Origin: Burkholderia sp. D-99
GTDB taxonomy: Bacteria > Pseudomonadota > Gammaproteobacteria > Burkholderiales > Burkholderiaceae
Reading direction: 5' to 3'
Length of the DNA: 64,000 nt
Assembly: GCF_011605345.1 (NCBI RefSeq)
Contig: NZ_JAAOXM010000015.1
Span: 1-64,000 of the forward strand
The notes beneath the pieces were generated by a model that had not been told where the DNA came from, searched no databases, and saw only the letters and a program-made list of their open reading frames with translations. Positions 44,068 to 53,844 of the stretch are shown in pieces (position 1 is the first letter of the stretch; every line of letters begins with the position of its first letter). The position numbers were made by a program, and so were the translations under genes.

Positions 44068-44955
44068 GCACTGCGCGCCGCTGTCGGCAGCACGCGAGCG
44101 CCGGCCACTGCGAAACACGTCCGGATCGTCGTAGAACGCGGCCTCGGCATTCGCATCGCACCAGCCCGGCACGCCGAGCACCGGGAGCGGCGCGAAATCG
44201 CGGCTCGTCAGCGCGCGCGTCGCGAGTTCCGCGGCCACACGTGCGTCGACATGCGCGGTGCGTTGCACGTCGGGCCATGAAAAATAGTCCGCGCTCACTT
44301 CGACGATCCACGTGTGCGCGGTGCAGGACTTGTAGGGCGCGACGAGCTTCTCGAGCAGCGCATGGCCGACGAGCCGCGCCTCGCAGCGCGTGCCCCACGC
44401 ATCGCGCGCGGCAACCAGCAGCCGCGGCCAGTCGAATCGGCGCAGCGCGGCGGCGAGCGCGCGGTCGGCCGTCACGAACAGCGCGGCGTTCTCGTCGAAC
44501 AGCGTGAGCGCATCGCGCAACGTGCCGCGTACGGGGCCGACACCGCCCGCCTCGTCGATCGCCGCGGCCTGGCGCGCATTCAGTGCGGCCTTGATGCGCG
44601 GATACGCGAACCAGACGAGCGCGTTGAAGAAGTCGTGCAGATTGTGGCGGGTCGGGACGCCGCCCGTCTCCGCGATATGGGTCTCGTACGCCACGCCGGG
44701 CGGCAACGCGGCCTGCGGCTCGAATCGCAGCGGCCGGCCGCGGCCGCTGATGCGCGGGCCGTCGGGCCCGGTGTCGCTCAACGCGCCGTTCAGCGCGCCA
44801 AGCAGCGCGGCCTCGCCCGCCCTTGCCGCCGCCTGTGCAACGCGGCCGGGCTCCGCGTAGGGCGCGAGCCACGGCACGGACCAGTCGATCCGCGCAAAAT
44901 CCGCCGCCCCGCTGCCGGCCATATGGCCGGGTTCGCGCGGCGGCGCGAAGGTCAC
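44065..44955 (-). CDS. DUF3025 domain-containing protein
   Basis: A 296-residue protein of unknown function, with the family features FARIDWSVPWLAPY near the start, GVPTRHNLHDFFNALVWFAYPRIKAALN (about 105-132) and LLEKLVAPYKSCTAHTWIV. I chose GTG 44955, which overlaps the pyrC stop as GTGA; ATG 44922 is an alternative (11 residues shorter). Coupled behind pyrC and ending at rnpB. No catalytic motif is evident. Confidence 0.78.
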   Translation of the reverse strand: MTFAPPREPGHMAGSGAADFARIDWSVPWLAPYAEPGRVAQAAARAGEAALLGALNGALSDTGPDGPRISGRGRPLRFEPQAALPPGVAYETHIAETGGVPTRHNLHDFFNALVWFAYPRIKAALNARQAAAIDEAGGVGPVRGTLRDALTLFDENAALFVTADRALAAALRRFDWPRLLVAARDAWGTRCEARLVGHALLEKLVAPYKSCTAHTWIVEVSADYFSWPDVQRTAHVDARVAAELATRALTSRDFAPLPVLGVPGWCDANAEAAFYDDPDVFRSGRRSRAADSGAQC

Positions 44956-46016
44956 GCCAGTTTCCAGCCGATCATCTCGCCGCCGCGCAGCGGCACGACA
45001 GGCGTATCGCCCGCGAAGATCTCGCGCGGCAGCTCCCATGCCTCGCGACGCAGCGTGACCGTCTCGGCGCTGCGCGGCAGCCCGTAGAAATCGGCGCCGA
45101 AGAAGCTCGCGAAGCCTTCCAGCTTGTCGAGCGCACCGGCCGTGTCGAACGCTTCCGCGTACAGTTCGAGCGCGTGCAGCGCCGTGTAGCAGCCTGCGCA
45201 GCCGCACGCGGTTTCCTTCGCGTCGCGCGCATGCGGCGCGCTGTCGGTGCCGAGGAAGAAGCGCGGATTGCCCGACGTCGCAGCCTCGACCAGCGCCACG
45301 CGATGCGTCTCGCGCTTCAGCACGGGCAGGCAGTAGTAATGCGGGCGAATCCCGCCGACGAACAGCGCATTGCGGTTGTACAGCAGGTGATGCGCGGTGA
45401 TGGTCGCGCCGAGCAGGCCGGGCGCCGCATCGGCTTCGCGCACGTAGTCGGCCGCGTCCTTCGTCGTGATGTGTTCGAACACGACCTTCAGGCCCGGGAA
45501 ATCGCGGCGCAGCGGCGTCATCACGCGGTCGATGAAAACCTTCTCGCGGTCGAACAGGTCGATCGACGCATCGGTCACTTCGCCGTGCACGAGCAGCGGC
45601 ATGCCGGTTTCCTGCATCGCCTCGAGCGTCTTCGCGCACTTCGCGAGATCGGTGACGCCGTGGTCGGAATTCGTCGTAGCGCCTGCCGGATACAGCTTCA
45701 CGCCGTGCACGAAGCCGCTTTCGCGCGCGCGGCGGATCTCGTCGGGCGGCGTGTTGTCGGTCAGGTACAGCGTCATCAGCGGCTCGAACGTCATCCCGGC
45801 CGGCAGCGCGGCGAGGATCCGCTCGCGATAGGCCTGCGCCTGCGCGGTGGTCGTCACCGGCGGCTTCAGGTTCGGCATGACGATCGCGCGGCCGAACTGG
45901 CGCGCGGTGTGCGGCAGCACGGCGGCCAGCATGTCGCCGTCTCGCAGGTGCAGGTGCCAGTCGTCGGGACGGGCGAGCGAGAGCGTCGCCGGGGAGGAAG
46001 CGTTCGAGGCAGTCAT
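44952..46016 (-). CDS. pyrC: dihydroorotase (class II, PyrC type)
   Basis: Zinc amidohydrolase of pyrimidine synthesis, 354 residues. Metal site residues: His-x-His in DDWHLHLRDGD, the carboxylated Lys in GVKLYPAGATTNSDHG, His in LVHGEV and in FEHITTK, and Asp in GTDSAPH. ATG 46016 matches the E. coli PyrC start (347-348 aa); no Shine-Dalgarno is visible before it. Overlaps DUF3025 gene by 4 nt. Confidence 0.95.
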   Translation of the reverse strand: MTASNASSPATLSLARPDDWHLHLRDGDMLAAVLPHTARQFGRAIVMPNLKPPVTTTAQAQAYRERILAALPAGMTFEPLMTLYLTDNTPPDEIRRARESGFVHGVKLYPAGATTNSDHGVTDLAKCAKTLEAMQETGMPLLVHGEVTDASIDLFDREKVFIDRVMTPLRRDFPGLKVVFEHITTKDAADYVREADAAPGLLGATITAHHLLYNRNALFVGGIRPHYYCLPVLKRETHRVALVEAATSGNPRFFLGTDSAPHARDAKETACGCAGCYTALHALELYAEAFDTAGALDKLEGFASFFGADFYGLPRSAETVTLRREAWELPREIFAGDTPVVPLRGGEMIGWKLA

Positions 46017-46125
46017 AGGAGGCGTCGTGAGGAACGTGCTTGCCGTCGGCGGGGCCGGAACACGCGTGCGCGGGCCGACTGACGGCAAACCGCAACACGG
46101 GGCCTTTGGCCAGCGGAATCCGCTT

Positions 46126-46153
46126 TTTACCGCTCAGGGCTCGGTGATATGCT
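46126..46153 (+). promoter_or_regulatory. possible promoter of the amidotransferase gene
   Basis: TTTACC (46126-46131), 16-nt spacer, TATGCT (46148-46153); start near 46160, giving a leader of about 60 nt to the ATG at 46223. Confidence 0.4.
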
Positions 46154-46222
46154 AGAAGCCGCATTGTACCGGGGTTCGCCCGGTTCGTTACCCCGCCGCT
46201 TCAGCCTGCCGCCCCAAGTAAA

Positions 46223-47131
46223 ATGTGCCAACTCTTAGGAATGAACTGCGCCGCGCCGACGGACGTCACATTCTCCTTCACAGGTTTCGCGGCCCGGGGT
46301 GGGCTCACCGATCACCATGCCGACGGCTGGGGTATCGCGTTCTTCGAAGACAAGGCCTGCCGCCTGTTCATCGATCACCAGGCATCGGCCACGTCGCCGA
46401 TCGCCGAAATGGTGAAGCGCTACCCGATCAAGTCCAAGAACACGATCGCGCACATCCGCAAGGCGACGCAAGGCCACATCCTGCTCGAGAACAGCCATCC
46501 GTTCATGCGCGAGCTGTGGGGCCGGCACTGGATCTTCGCGCATAACGGCGACCTCCAGGACTACGCGCCGGACATGGACGGCAGCGTCTACCATCCGGTC
46601 GGCACGACCGACAGCGAACAGGCGTTCTGCGTGCTGATGCAGGGGCTGCGCGAAGCGTTCCCCGGCGCGCAGCCGCCGTTGCCCGAACTGTTCGAGCGTG
46701 TCGGCGAGCTGACGCGCGGCATCACCGATCACGGCGTATTCAACTTCCTGATGTCGAACGGCCAGGCGCTCTTCGCGCATTGCTCGACGCGGCTGCACTA
46801 TCTCGTGCGGCGCTGGCCGTTCTCGACCGCACATCTCGTCGACGAAGACCTGTCGATCGACTTCGCAAAATATACGACGCCCGAGGATCGCGTCGCGGTG
46901 ATCGCGACACAGCCGCTCACCGACAACGAAGTCTGGACCGCGTTCGAGCCGGGCGAACTGATCATGTTCCAGTGCGGCGACGTCGCCGCGCGGATGCGGA
47001 TCCCGGTGCCTGAACGCGTGCTCGAGAAGCTGCGCAATCCGGCGCTCGACGCATCGGCGTCGGCGCCGCGCGACGCACGCGAGGCGCTTGCCGCCGCCGA
47101 CGTCGATTCAGACGACGCGCTCGACTTCTGA
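46223..47131 (+). CDS. class II glutamine amidotransferase (YafJ-like)
   Basis: A 302-residue N-terminal-nucleophile glutaminase: Cys2 (MCQLLGMN) is the nucleophile after Met removal, with Arg/Asn/Asp residues in AHIRKATQGH, IFAHNGDLQDY and a GTTDSEQAFC motif. It is a stand-alone glutaminase domain of the YafJ/DUG3 type; partner or acceptor is unknown. The C-terminal 30 residues are Ala/Asp-rich. Confidence 0.88.
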   Translation: MCQLLGMNCAAPTDVTFSFTGFAARGGLTDHHADGWGIAFFEDKACRLFIDHQASATSPIAEMVKRYPIKSKNTIAHIRKATQGHILLENSHPFMRELWGRHWIFAHNGDLQDYAPDMDGSVYHPVGTTDSEQAFCVLMQGLREAFPGAQPPLPELFERVGELTRGITDHGVFNFLMSNGQALFAHCSTRLHYLVRRWPFSTAHLVDEDLSIDFAKYTTPEDRVAVIATQPLTDNEVWTAFEPGELIMFQCGDVAARMRIPVPERVLEKLRNPALDASASAPRDAREALAAADVDSDDALDF

Positions 47132-47774
47132 GCCCACGCGCGCCAGCACCTGCTCCTCTCCGCTGCCAGTCACTGTTCGGCAGGCATGCCGCTGGCTCGC
47201 CACGCCCGGTCGCGGCGGGCTGTTTCGCGCACACGATACCGTGACGCTTGCCGCCGGGCCATATCGCTCGCCCCGTGCCAACCCAGTTTCATCCGGCCAC
47301 ATTCCGGTATATCGAAGCGACGTCTCTCAATACTCGCCCGACTCAATTCATTTCCAATGGAAAATGATTGAAACAAGAAGCGAATAAATCGCTCAATCAA
47401 AATGCAGACATTCCGGAAACCACATTCTAAAGCACCGACCTGACGTAAACCGTGCGCCACCCCACCGATCCGGCGATCACGAGGTCGCACGCAAGAATCG
47501 ACCAAACCCTTATCCACAAAGGTTTTCAGTTCGATTCATCGCACAATCCGAAAATACCAAATGAAAGCGGCACTATTGCCGCATTTGTAAGCTTCCCGAC
47601 AATCGATCCCCTTCCCGGTCAGTAGAGTCCGCTCATCCTCGGTGTAACGAATCGCGATTGGCGGAGAAACGGCCACGGCCGCCGCACACCCATTCACGCC
47701 ATTCCCTCACCGCGGATCGAGATTTCACTGCACCGCGGTGAAAGCCACGTCAAAACAAATGAGAGGGGCTTGTC
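47132..47774. other. 643-bp intergenic region before the autotransporter gene
   Basis: Base composition drops to roughly half GC, against about two thirds in the flanking genes. No RNA, terminator or convincing ORF is seen. It should hold the promoter and any phase or regulatory sites of the autotransporter gene, but I cannot assign any with confidence. A Shine-Dalgarno-like GAGAGGGG (47761-47768) ends the region. Confidence 0.5.
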
Positions 47775-50700
47775 GTGAATCATTCATTTCGATCGATATG
47801 GAGCGAGACCACCGGCTGCTGGGTCGCTGCTGCGGAAACGGCGCGGGCGCGCGGCAAGCGTGCGGGCAGCCCGTCCGGCGCAGGCCGCTGTGCCGCACAC
47901 GTGGCAGTGTGTGGAGCACCGCTTCGCGTCGCGGCACTCGGCGCTGCGCTGGCCGTGCTGTCGGCCGGCTCCGCGTATGCATCGACGTGCGGCAACGGCG
48001 CGGCCGTCGCGAGCGGCGGCACCTGTGCGCTCGGCAGCTTCAGCCCCACCGTCAACGACGACCTCGCCGGCGCCACGACCGTGTCGGGCGGCGACCGGGT
48101 CAGCCTGACGGGCGCCTGGACCGGCGCGACCGGCGACATGGGCTACACGCCGATGCCGCTCGGCAACACGTCCATCATTTCGGGCAACCCGAATCAGCCG
48201 TTGGTGACGCTCGGCGGCAAGACGCAAAGTGTCGGCACCCCGGACTCGATCACGGGCGGCCGCACGTCGGTCGCCACCTACGATTCGTCCGCGTTCGTCC
48301 CGTCGAACGCAGGCTCGACCATCGTGCAGGTCTACCACGACGTGAACGGCAACCAGTACGTGAACACGCGGATCGGTACGGTCGCGAACTCGGGCGGCAC
48401 GCTCGACGTATCGATCGGCAACCCGGCGAACGCGCCCGCGGCGGCCGGCAATGTGATCACGATCGCGGCCAAGCAGACCGACCTCACCTACGCGGACGGC
48501 ACCGGCTCGGCACCGAGCGTCATCAACTGGAATTCGCGCAACCAGATCTGGTTCATCACCGGCGACTATCTCGCGAGCGGCGGCCCCGTCGGCAGCGTCG
48601 AGCTCGACGTGCCGACCTACGCGGGCACCTTCACCGCGTTCGACGGCAGCAGGTGGACCGTCACCGACGCCGCGTCGCTGGCCGCGTACAACAACTTTCT
48701 CGTGCATTCGGTCCAGAACGGCGCACTCGGCTCGCAGGCAGCCTACGACAATGCGTTCGGCCAGGCCGTGACGTTCGCCACGCAAACCTTCGAGTATGCG
48801 AACAACGTGTCGCCGGACGACAAGAACGCGCTGCCCAGGAACTACCCGACCGCGATGCACGGCACGGGCGCAAACGCGACGCTGCACATCGGCAAGGACG
48901 GCCAGATCGACTTCCGCGGCTCCAACACGATCGACGCGAGCGCTGCCGTCGTCGCGGAGAACGGTGCGCACTTCATCAACGACGGGCGCCTGTCGGGCGA
49001 CTTTACGCTGGTGCGCCTGCTGAGCGGCGCGAGCGGCGTCAACAACGGCGCGATTTCATCCGGCTATACGTCCGGCGACAACGTCAACACGAGCACCGCG
49101 CAGCCCGACAACTTCGGGCTCGACACGGTCGTCGAAGGCAGCGGCGTGTACGCAAACGGCGCAGGCACCACGTTCGTCAACAACGGCGTGATGAACGTCG
49201 GCGCGTGGGATCTCATCCGCAACCGGCTCGACCTGCAGAACTACGCGGTGGCCGCGACCGACGGCGCGAGCGCATCGAACGCCGGCACGATCAACGTCGG
49301 CGTCAACGCGACGACGCTCGACAGCCAGGTGATCGGCGGCCTCGTCGCCGGCGGCAGCTTCACGAACGAAGCCGGCGGCACGATCTACCTCGGCCGCGCG
49401 GCCCAGTACGATGCCGGCGCACCGGAAGCCGCAAACGACGTCGCGCTGTCCGCGCACGCGTACGGCATCCTGCTCGGCGCATCGGGCACCGCGAGCAACC
49501 TCGGCACGATCGTGATCGGCTCGCAGACGCAGAACGGCGCCGCGCTGGCGAGCATCGGCTCGTCATCCGGTACGCTGACCAACGCGGGCGCGATCGTCGT
49601 CAACGGCGCGGCGTCCGGCACGCCGCTCGCCAACGTCGGCATGCTCGCGGCCAACACGGCCGCGACCGTGACCAACACCGGCACCATCACGCTGAACGGC
49701 GTCAACGGCATCGGCATCATGGTCGTCGGGACCGGCACGACCGCGACGGCCGCAACCTCGACCGGCACGATCAACGTGGCCGGCGGCCTCGATCCCGCAT
49801 CGGGCACGCGCAACTACGGCGTGTGGGCCGAGGGGCCGCTCGCGAAAGCCACGCTCGACGGCGAGCTCAACCTGACGGGCACCGGCGCGATCGGCGTGCA
49901 CGCGCGCTCGGGCGCGACGATCGACGTCGGCGCCAATGCCGTGCCCGCCTTCATGTCGGGCACCAACCAGATCGGCTTCTACGCATATGGCGCGGGCTCG
50001 AAGATCAACGTCGCCGCGCAGCACCTCAGCGTCGACACCGACAATTCGACGCTGTTCCGCGTCGCGGGCGGCGCGACGTACACGGGCGCGTCGGCGGCCG
50101 GCACCCTGACGACCGACGTCAACGGCCAGCGCGCGCACGGCGTGCTCGCGACCGACGCCGGCACCGTGCTGTCGACCGGCAATGCGATCTACAACATCAA
50201 CGGCGCGAACGGCATCGCGATCGCGGTCGAAGGCGGCGCGCAAGGCACGATCGACGCGGGCGCGACGATCAACCTGAACGCGGCCGGCGCGATCGCGGGT
50301 GTCGTCGACGGCCAGGCGCACGACCTCACCGGCGCGAATGCCGGCGCACCGGTCGCGACGACGCTCACCAACAACGCCGCCGTCACGTCATCGACTGGCG
50401 GCGTGACGGGCTTCGTCGCGCAGAACCTTGGCACACTCGAGAACCGCGACACGGTGCTGCTGACGGGCGCCGGTTCGACAGGGGTCGTGGTCGGCACGCT
50501 CGGCACGGTGAACAACGCGTCGACGATCCGCGTATCCGACGGCACCGGCGCGCTCGTGCAGGGCGCTTCGGCGACGCTCGCCAACACGGGTTCGATCGAA
50601 GCCGACGACGGCATCGCGGGCGTCCACCTGACGGGCGCCGGCGCATCGGTCGCACTGTCGGGCACCGGCACCGTGATCGCGAACGGCAGCGCCGACGGTG

Positions 50701-53033
50701 TGCTGATCGACTCGACTGTGACGGGCGGCGGGCTCGCGGCTGGTGCGACTTCTATCGCGGTCGGTGGCTCGGGCAAGGGGATCGACAACCAGGGGACGAA
50801 CGCGACGATCGCACTGTCCGGCACGCAGATCGGCACGACCGGCAGTGGCGCCGACGGCCTGTCGTCGACGGGCGCCGGTGCGACGATCGGGATGGACGCG
50901 GCGACGACCATCCGGACGGCCGGCAGCAACGCGCGCGGTGCGTTCGTCTCCGGCACGGGCTCGACCTTGACGGCCAACGGCACGACCATCGCAACGAGCG
51001 GCTCGGGTTCGGCCGCGATCGTGACGAACGGCGGCGCGACCGCGCTGCTGTCGGGCGCGAAAATCACCGCGGCCGGCACGGCGGCCGACGGCCTCGTCGC
51101 GCAGAACGGCGGCCGCATCGGCGATACGGGCTCGACGATCGCCAGCGCCGCCGGCAACGGCGCGACCGCCGACAGCGGCAGCGTGCTCGCGTTGACCGGC
51201 ACGATGCTCAAGGGCGCGACGGCCGGCGTGCTGACCTCCGATACGCTCGCAAACGGCGCGACGAGTTCGGTGCTCGTCGACGGCGGCAGCGTCACGTCCG
51301 CCACCGGCCCGGCCTTCGCCGCGCGCGGCGGCACGGCCGACATCGCCGTGCGCAACGGCACGGTCGTGACGGCCGGCAACGGCACGCTGCTCGACCTGTC
51401 GAACGGCAGCAACACCACCTTCACCGCATCGGCCGTGAACCTGGCCGGCGACATCGCCTCCGACGCATCGAGCACCGGCAACGTGCTCCTCGCGAACGGC
51501 ACGACACTGACCGGCAAGATCGACCCGGTCGCACTGACCGTCGACCCCACCAGCACGTGGCGCATGACGGGCAGCTCCGTGCTGAGCAGCCTGAACAACG
51601 CGGGCCTGGTCGCATTCGCCGCACCGACCGGTTCGCCGACGCTCGCGGGCAGCTACAAGACGCTCACGACCGGCAGCTACGTCGGCAACGGCGGCACGAT
51701 CGCGCTCAACACGTTCCTCGGCGCAGACGCATCGCCGACCGATCGGGTGATCGTGAACGGCGGCACCGCGAGCGGCACGACGGGCCTGAAGATCGCCAAC
51801 ACGGCCGGCACCGGCGCGCAGACGAAGGGCGACGGGATTCCGGTGGTCGTCACGACCAACGGCGGCACGACCACCGCATCGGCATTCCAGCTCGCAGGGC
51901 CCGTGCAGGCGGGCGCGTACGAATACCGGCTCTATCGCGGCGGGCAAGGCGACGCGAACAGCTGGTACCTGCGCTCGCAACTCGATCCGTCGGACCCCGG
52001 CGACCCGATCCACCCGTCCGGTGGCGGCGACGGCGGCGGGAACGGCAACGGCGGGACGCTCGCGTATCGCCCCGGTGTCGCCGGCTATGCGCTCACACCG
52101 CTGTTGAACGCCGACTACGGCTTCTCGACGCTCGGCAAGCTGCACGAGCGCGTCGGCGACATCTACAACGTCGAGAAGCAGCAGCCCGGCAATCGCGACG
52201 GCTTATGGGGGCGCATCGGCGGCCAGAGCCTCGATGCAAACGCGGGCCGCTTCGCGGCCGACGAGCGTACGTTCTTCGCGCAGTTCGGCAAGGACTGGAC
52301 ACTCGACCAGGCGCCAAACGGCGGCGGCAGCACGCATGCGGGCGTGACGGCCAGCATCGGCGTGTCGAACGCGAGCTTCAGCGACATGGCGCGCGCGGAT
52401 ACGGCCAACCTGTCGACGTCGACAGGCTCGGTCGAGATGCACGCGCAGAGCGTCGGCGGCTACTGGACGAAGTACCTGTCCGACGGCACGTACTTCGACA
52501 GCGTCGGGCAGGTCACGCACTACGGCAACCGCTATCGCGACAGCTACGGCAACGAAGCGTCGCAGAACGGCTTCGGCATCGCGCTGTCGCAGGAAGCCGG
52601 CAAGCCCTTCGCGATCGGCAGCCTGCCGGTCGCGATCGAGCCGCAGGCGCAGCTGATGTATCAGTACCTGAAGCTGAACGGGTTCAACGACAACGTGTCG
52701 GCCGTATCGGGCACGACGACAAACGCGCTGCGCGGCCGCGTCGGCGTGCGCATCTTCCGGCCGAACCTCCAGTCGGATTCGGGCGGCGGCGCTGCCACGC
52801 CGTACTTCACGGCCGACGTGCTGCACGACTTCCTGTCGCCGGGCCAGACCGTCGTCGGCGGCACGCCGTTCGCGACGCATCTCGGCCGCACGTGGTACGA
52901 GCTCGGCGTCGGCGTGACCGCGGGTTTCGGCAAGTCGGGCGAGCTGTACGCGAACGCGAAGATCGCGCGCAACATCGGCGGCGACTATCGGCGCGGCATC
53001 GTCGGGCAGGTCGGCTACCGCTACAGCTGGTAA
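47775..53033 (+). CDS. large type Va autotransporter (adhesin-like) with ESPR signal
   Basis: A 1752-residue outer-membrane autotransporter. Residues 1-30 are an extended signal peptide region (NHSFRSIW-x5-W-V-A-x3-ETARARGK), then a classical signal with cleavage near 69 (AYA-STC). The passenger (about 70-1400) consists of Gly/Ala/Thr/Asn-rich strands such as NAGTI and TGTGA, typical of a beta-helix. A Gly/Asp/Asn linker (about 1412-1435) leads to the beta-barrel (about 1475-1752, GLWGRIGGQSL to the terminal aromatic residue of YRYSW). The start is GTG with GAGAGGGG 6 nt upstream. No protease motif is seen; a role in adhesion or biofilm is inferred. Confidence 0.9.
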   Translation: MNHSFRSIWSETTGCWVAAAETARARGKRAGSPSGAGRCAAHVAVCGAPLRVAALGAALAVLSAGSAYASTCGNGAAVASGGTCALGSFSPTVNDDLAGATTVSGGDRVSLTGAWTGATGDMGYTPMPLGNTSIISGNPNQPLVTLGGKTQSVGTPDSITGGRTSVATYDSSAFVPSNAGSTIVQVYHDVNGNQYVNTRIGTVANSGGTLDVSIGNPANAPAAAGNVITIAAKQTDLTYADGTGSAPSVINWNSRNQIWFITGDYLASGGPVGSVELDVPTYAGTFTAFDGSRWTVTDAASLAAYNNFLVHSVQNGALGSQAAYDNAFGQAVTFATQTFEYANNVSPDDKNALPRNYPTAMHGTGANATLHIGKDGQIDFRGSNTIDASAAVVAENGAHFINDGRLSGDFTLVRLLSGASGVNNGAISSGYTSGDNVNTSTAQPDNFGLDTVVEGSGVYANGAGTTFVNNGVMNVGAWDLIRNRLDLQNYAVAATDGASASNAGTINVGVNATTLDSQVIGGLVAGGSFTNEAGGTIYLGRAAQYDAGAPEAANDVALSAHAYGILLGASGTASNLGTIVIGSQTQNGAALASIGSSSGTLTNAGAIVVNGAASGTPLANVGMLAANTAATVTNTGTITLNGVNGIGIMVVGTGTTATAATSTGTINVAGGLDPASGTRNYGVWAEGPLAKATLDGELNLTGTGAIGVHARSGATIDVGANAVPAFMSGTNQIGFYAYGAGSKINVAAQHLSVDTDNSTLFRVAGGATYTGASAAGTLTTDVNGQRAHGVLATDAGTVLSTGNAIYNINGANGIAIAVEGGAQGTIDAGATINLNAAGAIAGVVDGQAHDLTGANAGAPVATTLTNNAAVTSSTGGVTGFVAQNLGTLENRDTVLLTGAGSTGVVVGTLGTVNNASTIRVSDGTGALVQGASATLANTGSIEADDGIAGVHLTGAGASVALSGTGTVIANGSADGVLIDSTVTGGGLAAGATSIAVGGSGKGIDNQGTNATIALSGTQIGTTGSGADGLSSTGAGATIGMDAATTIRTAGSNARGAFVSGTGSTLTANGTTIATSGSGSAAIVTNGGATALLSGAKITAAGTAADGLVAQNGGRIGDTGSTIASAAGNGATADSGSVLALTGTMLKGATAGVLTSDTLANGATSSVLVDGGSVTSATGPAFAARGGTADIAVRNGTVVTAGNGTLLDLSNGSNTTFTASAVNLAGDIASDASSTGNVLLANGTTLTGKIDPVALTVDPTSTWRMTGSSVLSSLNNAGLVAFAAPTGSPTLAGSYKTLTTGSYVGNGGTIALNTFLGADASPTDRVIVNGGTASGTTGLKIANTAGTGAQTKGDGIPVVVTTNGGTTTASAFQLAGPVQAGAYEYRLYRGGQGDANSWYLRSQLDPSDPGDPIHPSGGGDGGGNGNGGTLAYRPGVAGYALTPLLNADYGFSTLGKLHERVGDIYNVEKQQPGNRDGLWGRIGGQSLDANAGRFAADERTFFAQFGKDWTLDQAPNGGGSTHAGVTASIGVSNASFSDMARADTANLSTSTGSVEMHAQSVGGYWTKYLSDGTYFDSVGQVTHYGNRYRDSYGNEASQNGFGIALSQEAGKPFAIGSLPVAIEPQAQLMYQYLKLNGFNDNVSAVSGTTTNALRGRVGVRIFRPNLQSDSGGGAATPYFTADVLHDFLSPGQTVVGGTPFATHLGRTWYELGVGVTAGFGKSGELYANAKIARNIGGDYRRGIVGQVGYRYSW

Positions 53034-53056
53034 CGTCCGCGGCCAACGGACGAAAA

Positions 53057-53089
53057 AAAAACCGCCCGGCGCTCGGCCGGGCGGTTTTT
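53057..53089. terminator. bidirectional intrinsic terminator between autotransporter and gltL
   Basis: Perfect 14-bp arms (53057-53070 and 53076-53089) with a 5-nt loop and A/T tracts on both sides. Confidence 0.92.
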
Positions 53090-53118
53090 GCATCGACGCG
53101 CGTGAAGCGCGCGAACGC

Positions 53119-53844
53119 TCAGTGCAGGATCTTCGCGAGGAAGTCCTTCGCGCGTTCCGATTTCGGATTCGAGAAGAAATCGTCCTTGCGGTCGTCCTCG
53201 ACGATTGCGCCCTTGTCCATGAAGATCACGCGATGGGCCACCTTCTTCGCGAAGCCCATCTCGTGCGTGACGACCATCATCGTCATCCCTTCCTGCGCGA
53301 GTTCGACCATCACGTCGAGCACTTCGTTGATCATCTCGGGATCGAGCGCGGACGTCGGTTCGTCGAACAGCATCGCGATCGGGTCCATCGACAGCGCGCG
53401 CGCGATCGCGACACGCTGCTGCTGGCCGCCCGACAACTGGCCCGGAAACTTGTGCGCATGCGCCTTCAGGCCGACGCGGTCGAGCAGCTTCATGCCCTTC
53501 TCGTTCGCCTCGTCCTTGCCGCGGCCAAGCACCTTGACCTGCGCGAGCGTCAGGTTCTCGGTGATCGACAGGTGCGGGAACAGCTCGAAATGCTGGAACA
53601 CCATCCCGACCTTCGAGCGCAGCTTCGACAGGTTCGTCTTCTTGTCGCCGACCGACTGGCCGTTCACGAGGATCTCGCCCTGCTGGAACGGCTCGAGGCC
53701 GTTCACGGTCTTGATCAGCGTCGACTTGCCCGAGCCCGACGGGCCGCACACGACGACCACTTCACCTTTCTTGACCTCGGTCGTGCAGTCGGTGAGGACC
53801 TGAAACTGGCCGTACCACTTCGAAACGTTCTTGATGGAAATCAT
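53119..53844 (-). CDS. gltL: glutamate/aspartate ABC transporter ATP-binding protein
   Basis: A 241-residue ABC ATPase: Walker A GPSGSGKST (about 33-41), signature LSGGQQQR (about 135-142), Walker B AMLFDEPTSALDPE (about 155-168). Powers uptake of glutamate/aspartate with the two permeases and binding protein upstream. ATG 53844 overlaps the gltK stop. Confidence 0.94.
   Translation of the reverse strand: MISIKNVSKWYGQFQVLTDCTTEVKKGEVVVVCGPSGSGKSTLIKTVNGLEPFQQGEILVNGQSVGDKKTNLSKLRSKVGMVFQHFELFPHLSITENLTLAQVKVLGRGKDEANEKGMKLLDRVGLKAHAHKFPGQLSGGQQQRVAIARALSMDPIAMLFDEPTSALDPEMINEVLDVMVELAQEGMTMMVVTHEMGFAKKVAHRVIFMDKGAIVEDDRKDDFFSNPKSERAKDFLAKILH

Noticed and set aside
44956..46164. Long extension of the DUF3025 frame across pyrC
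   Set aside because: Overlaps pyrC in another frame on the same strand; Arg-rich shadow translation.
47170..47517. 115-codon minus-strand ORF upstream of the autotransporter
   Set aside because: No Shine-Dalgarno, no recognisable domain, Arg-rich composition; likely chance.
47738..53803. A 2021-codon open frame overlapping the autotransporter in another frame
   Set aside because: Arg/Ala/Gly/His-rich translation typical of a shadow frame in high-GC DNA; no domain, and it runs antisense into gltL. The autotransporter frame has signal peptide, repeats and a beta-barrel.
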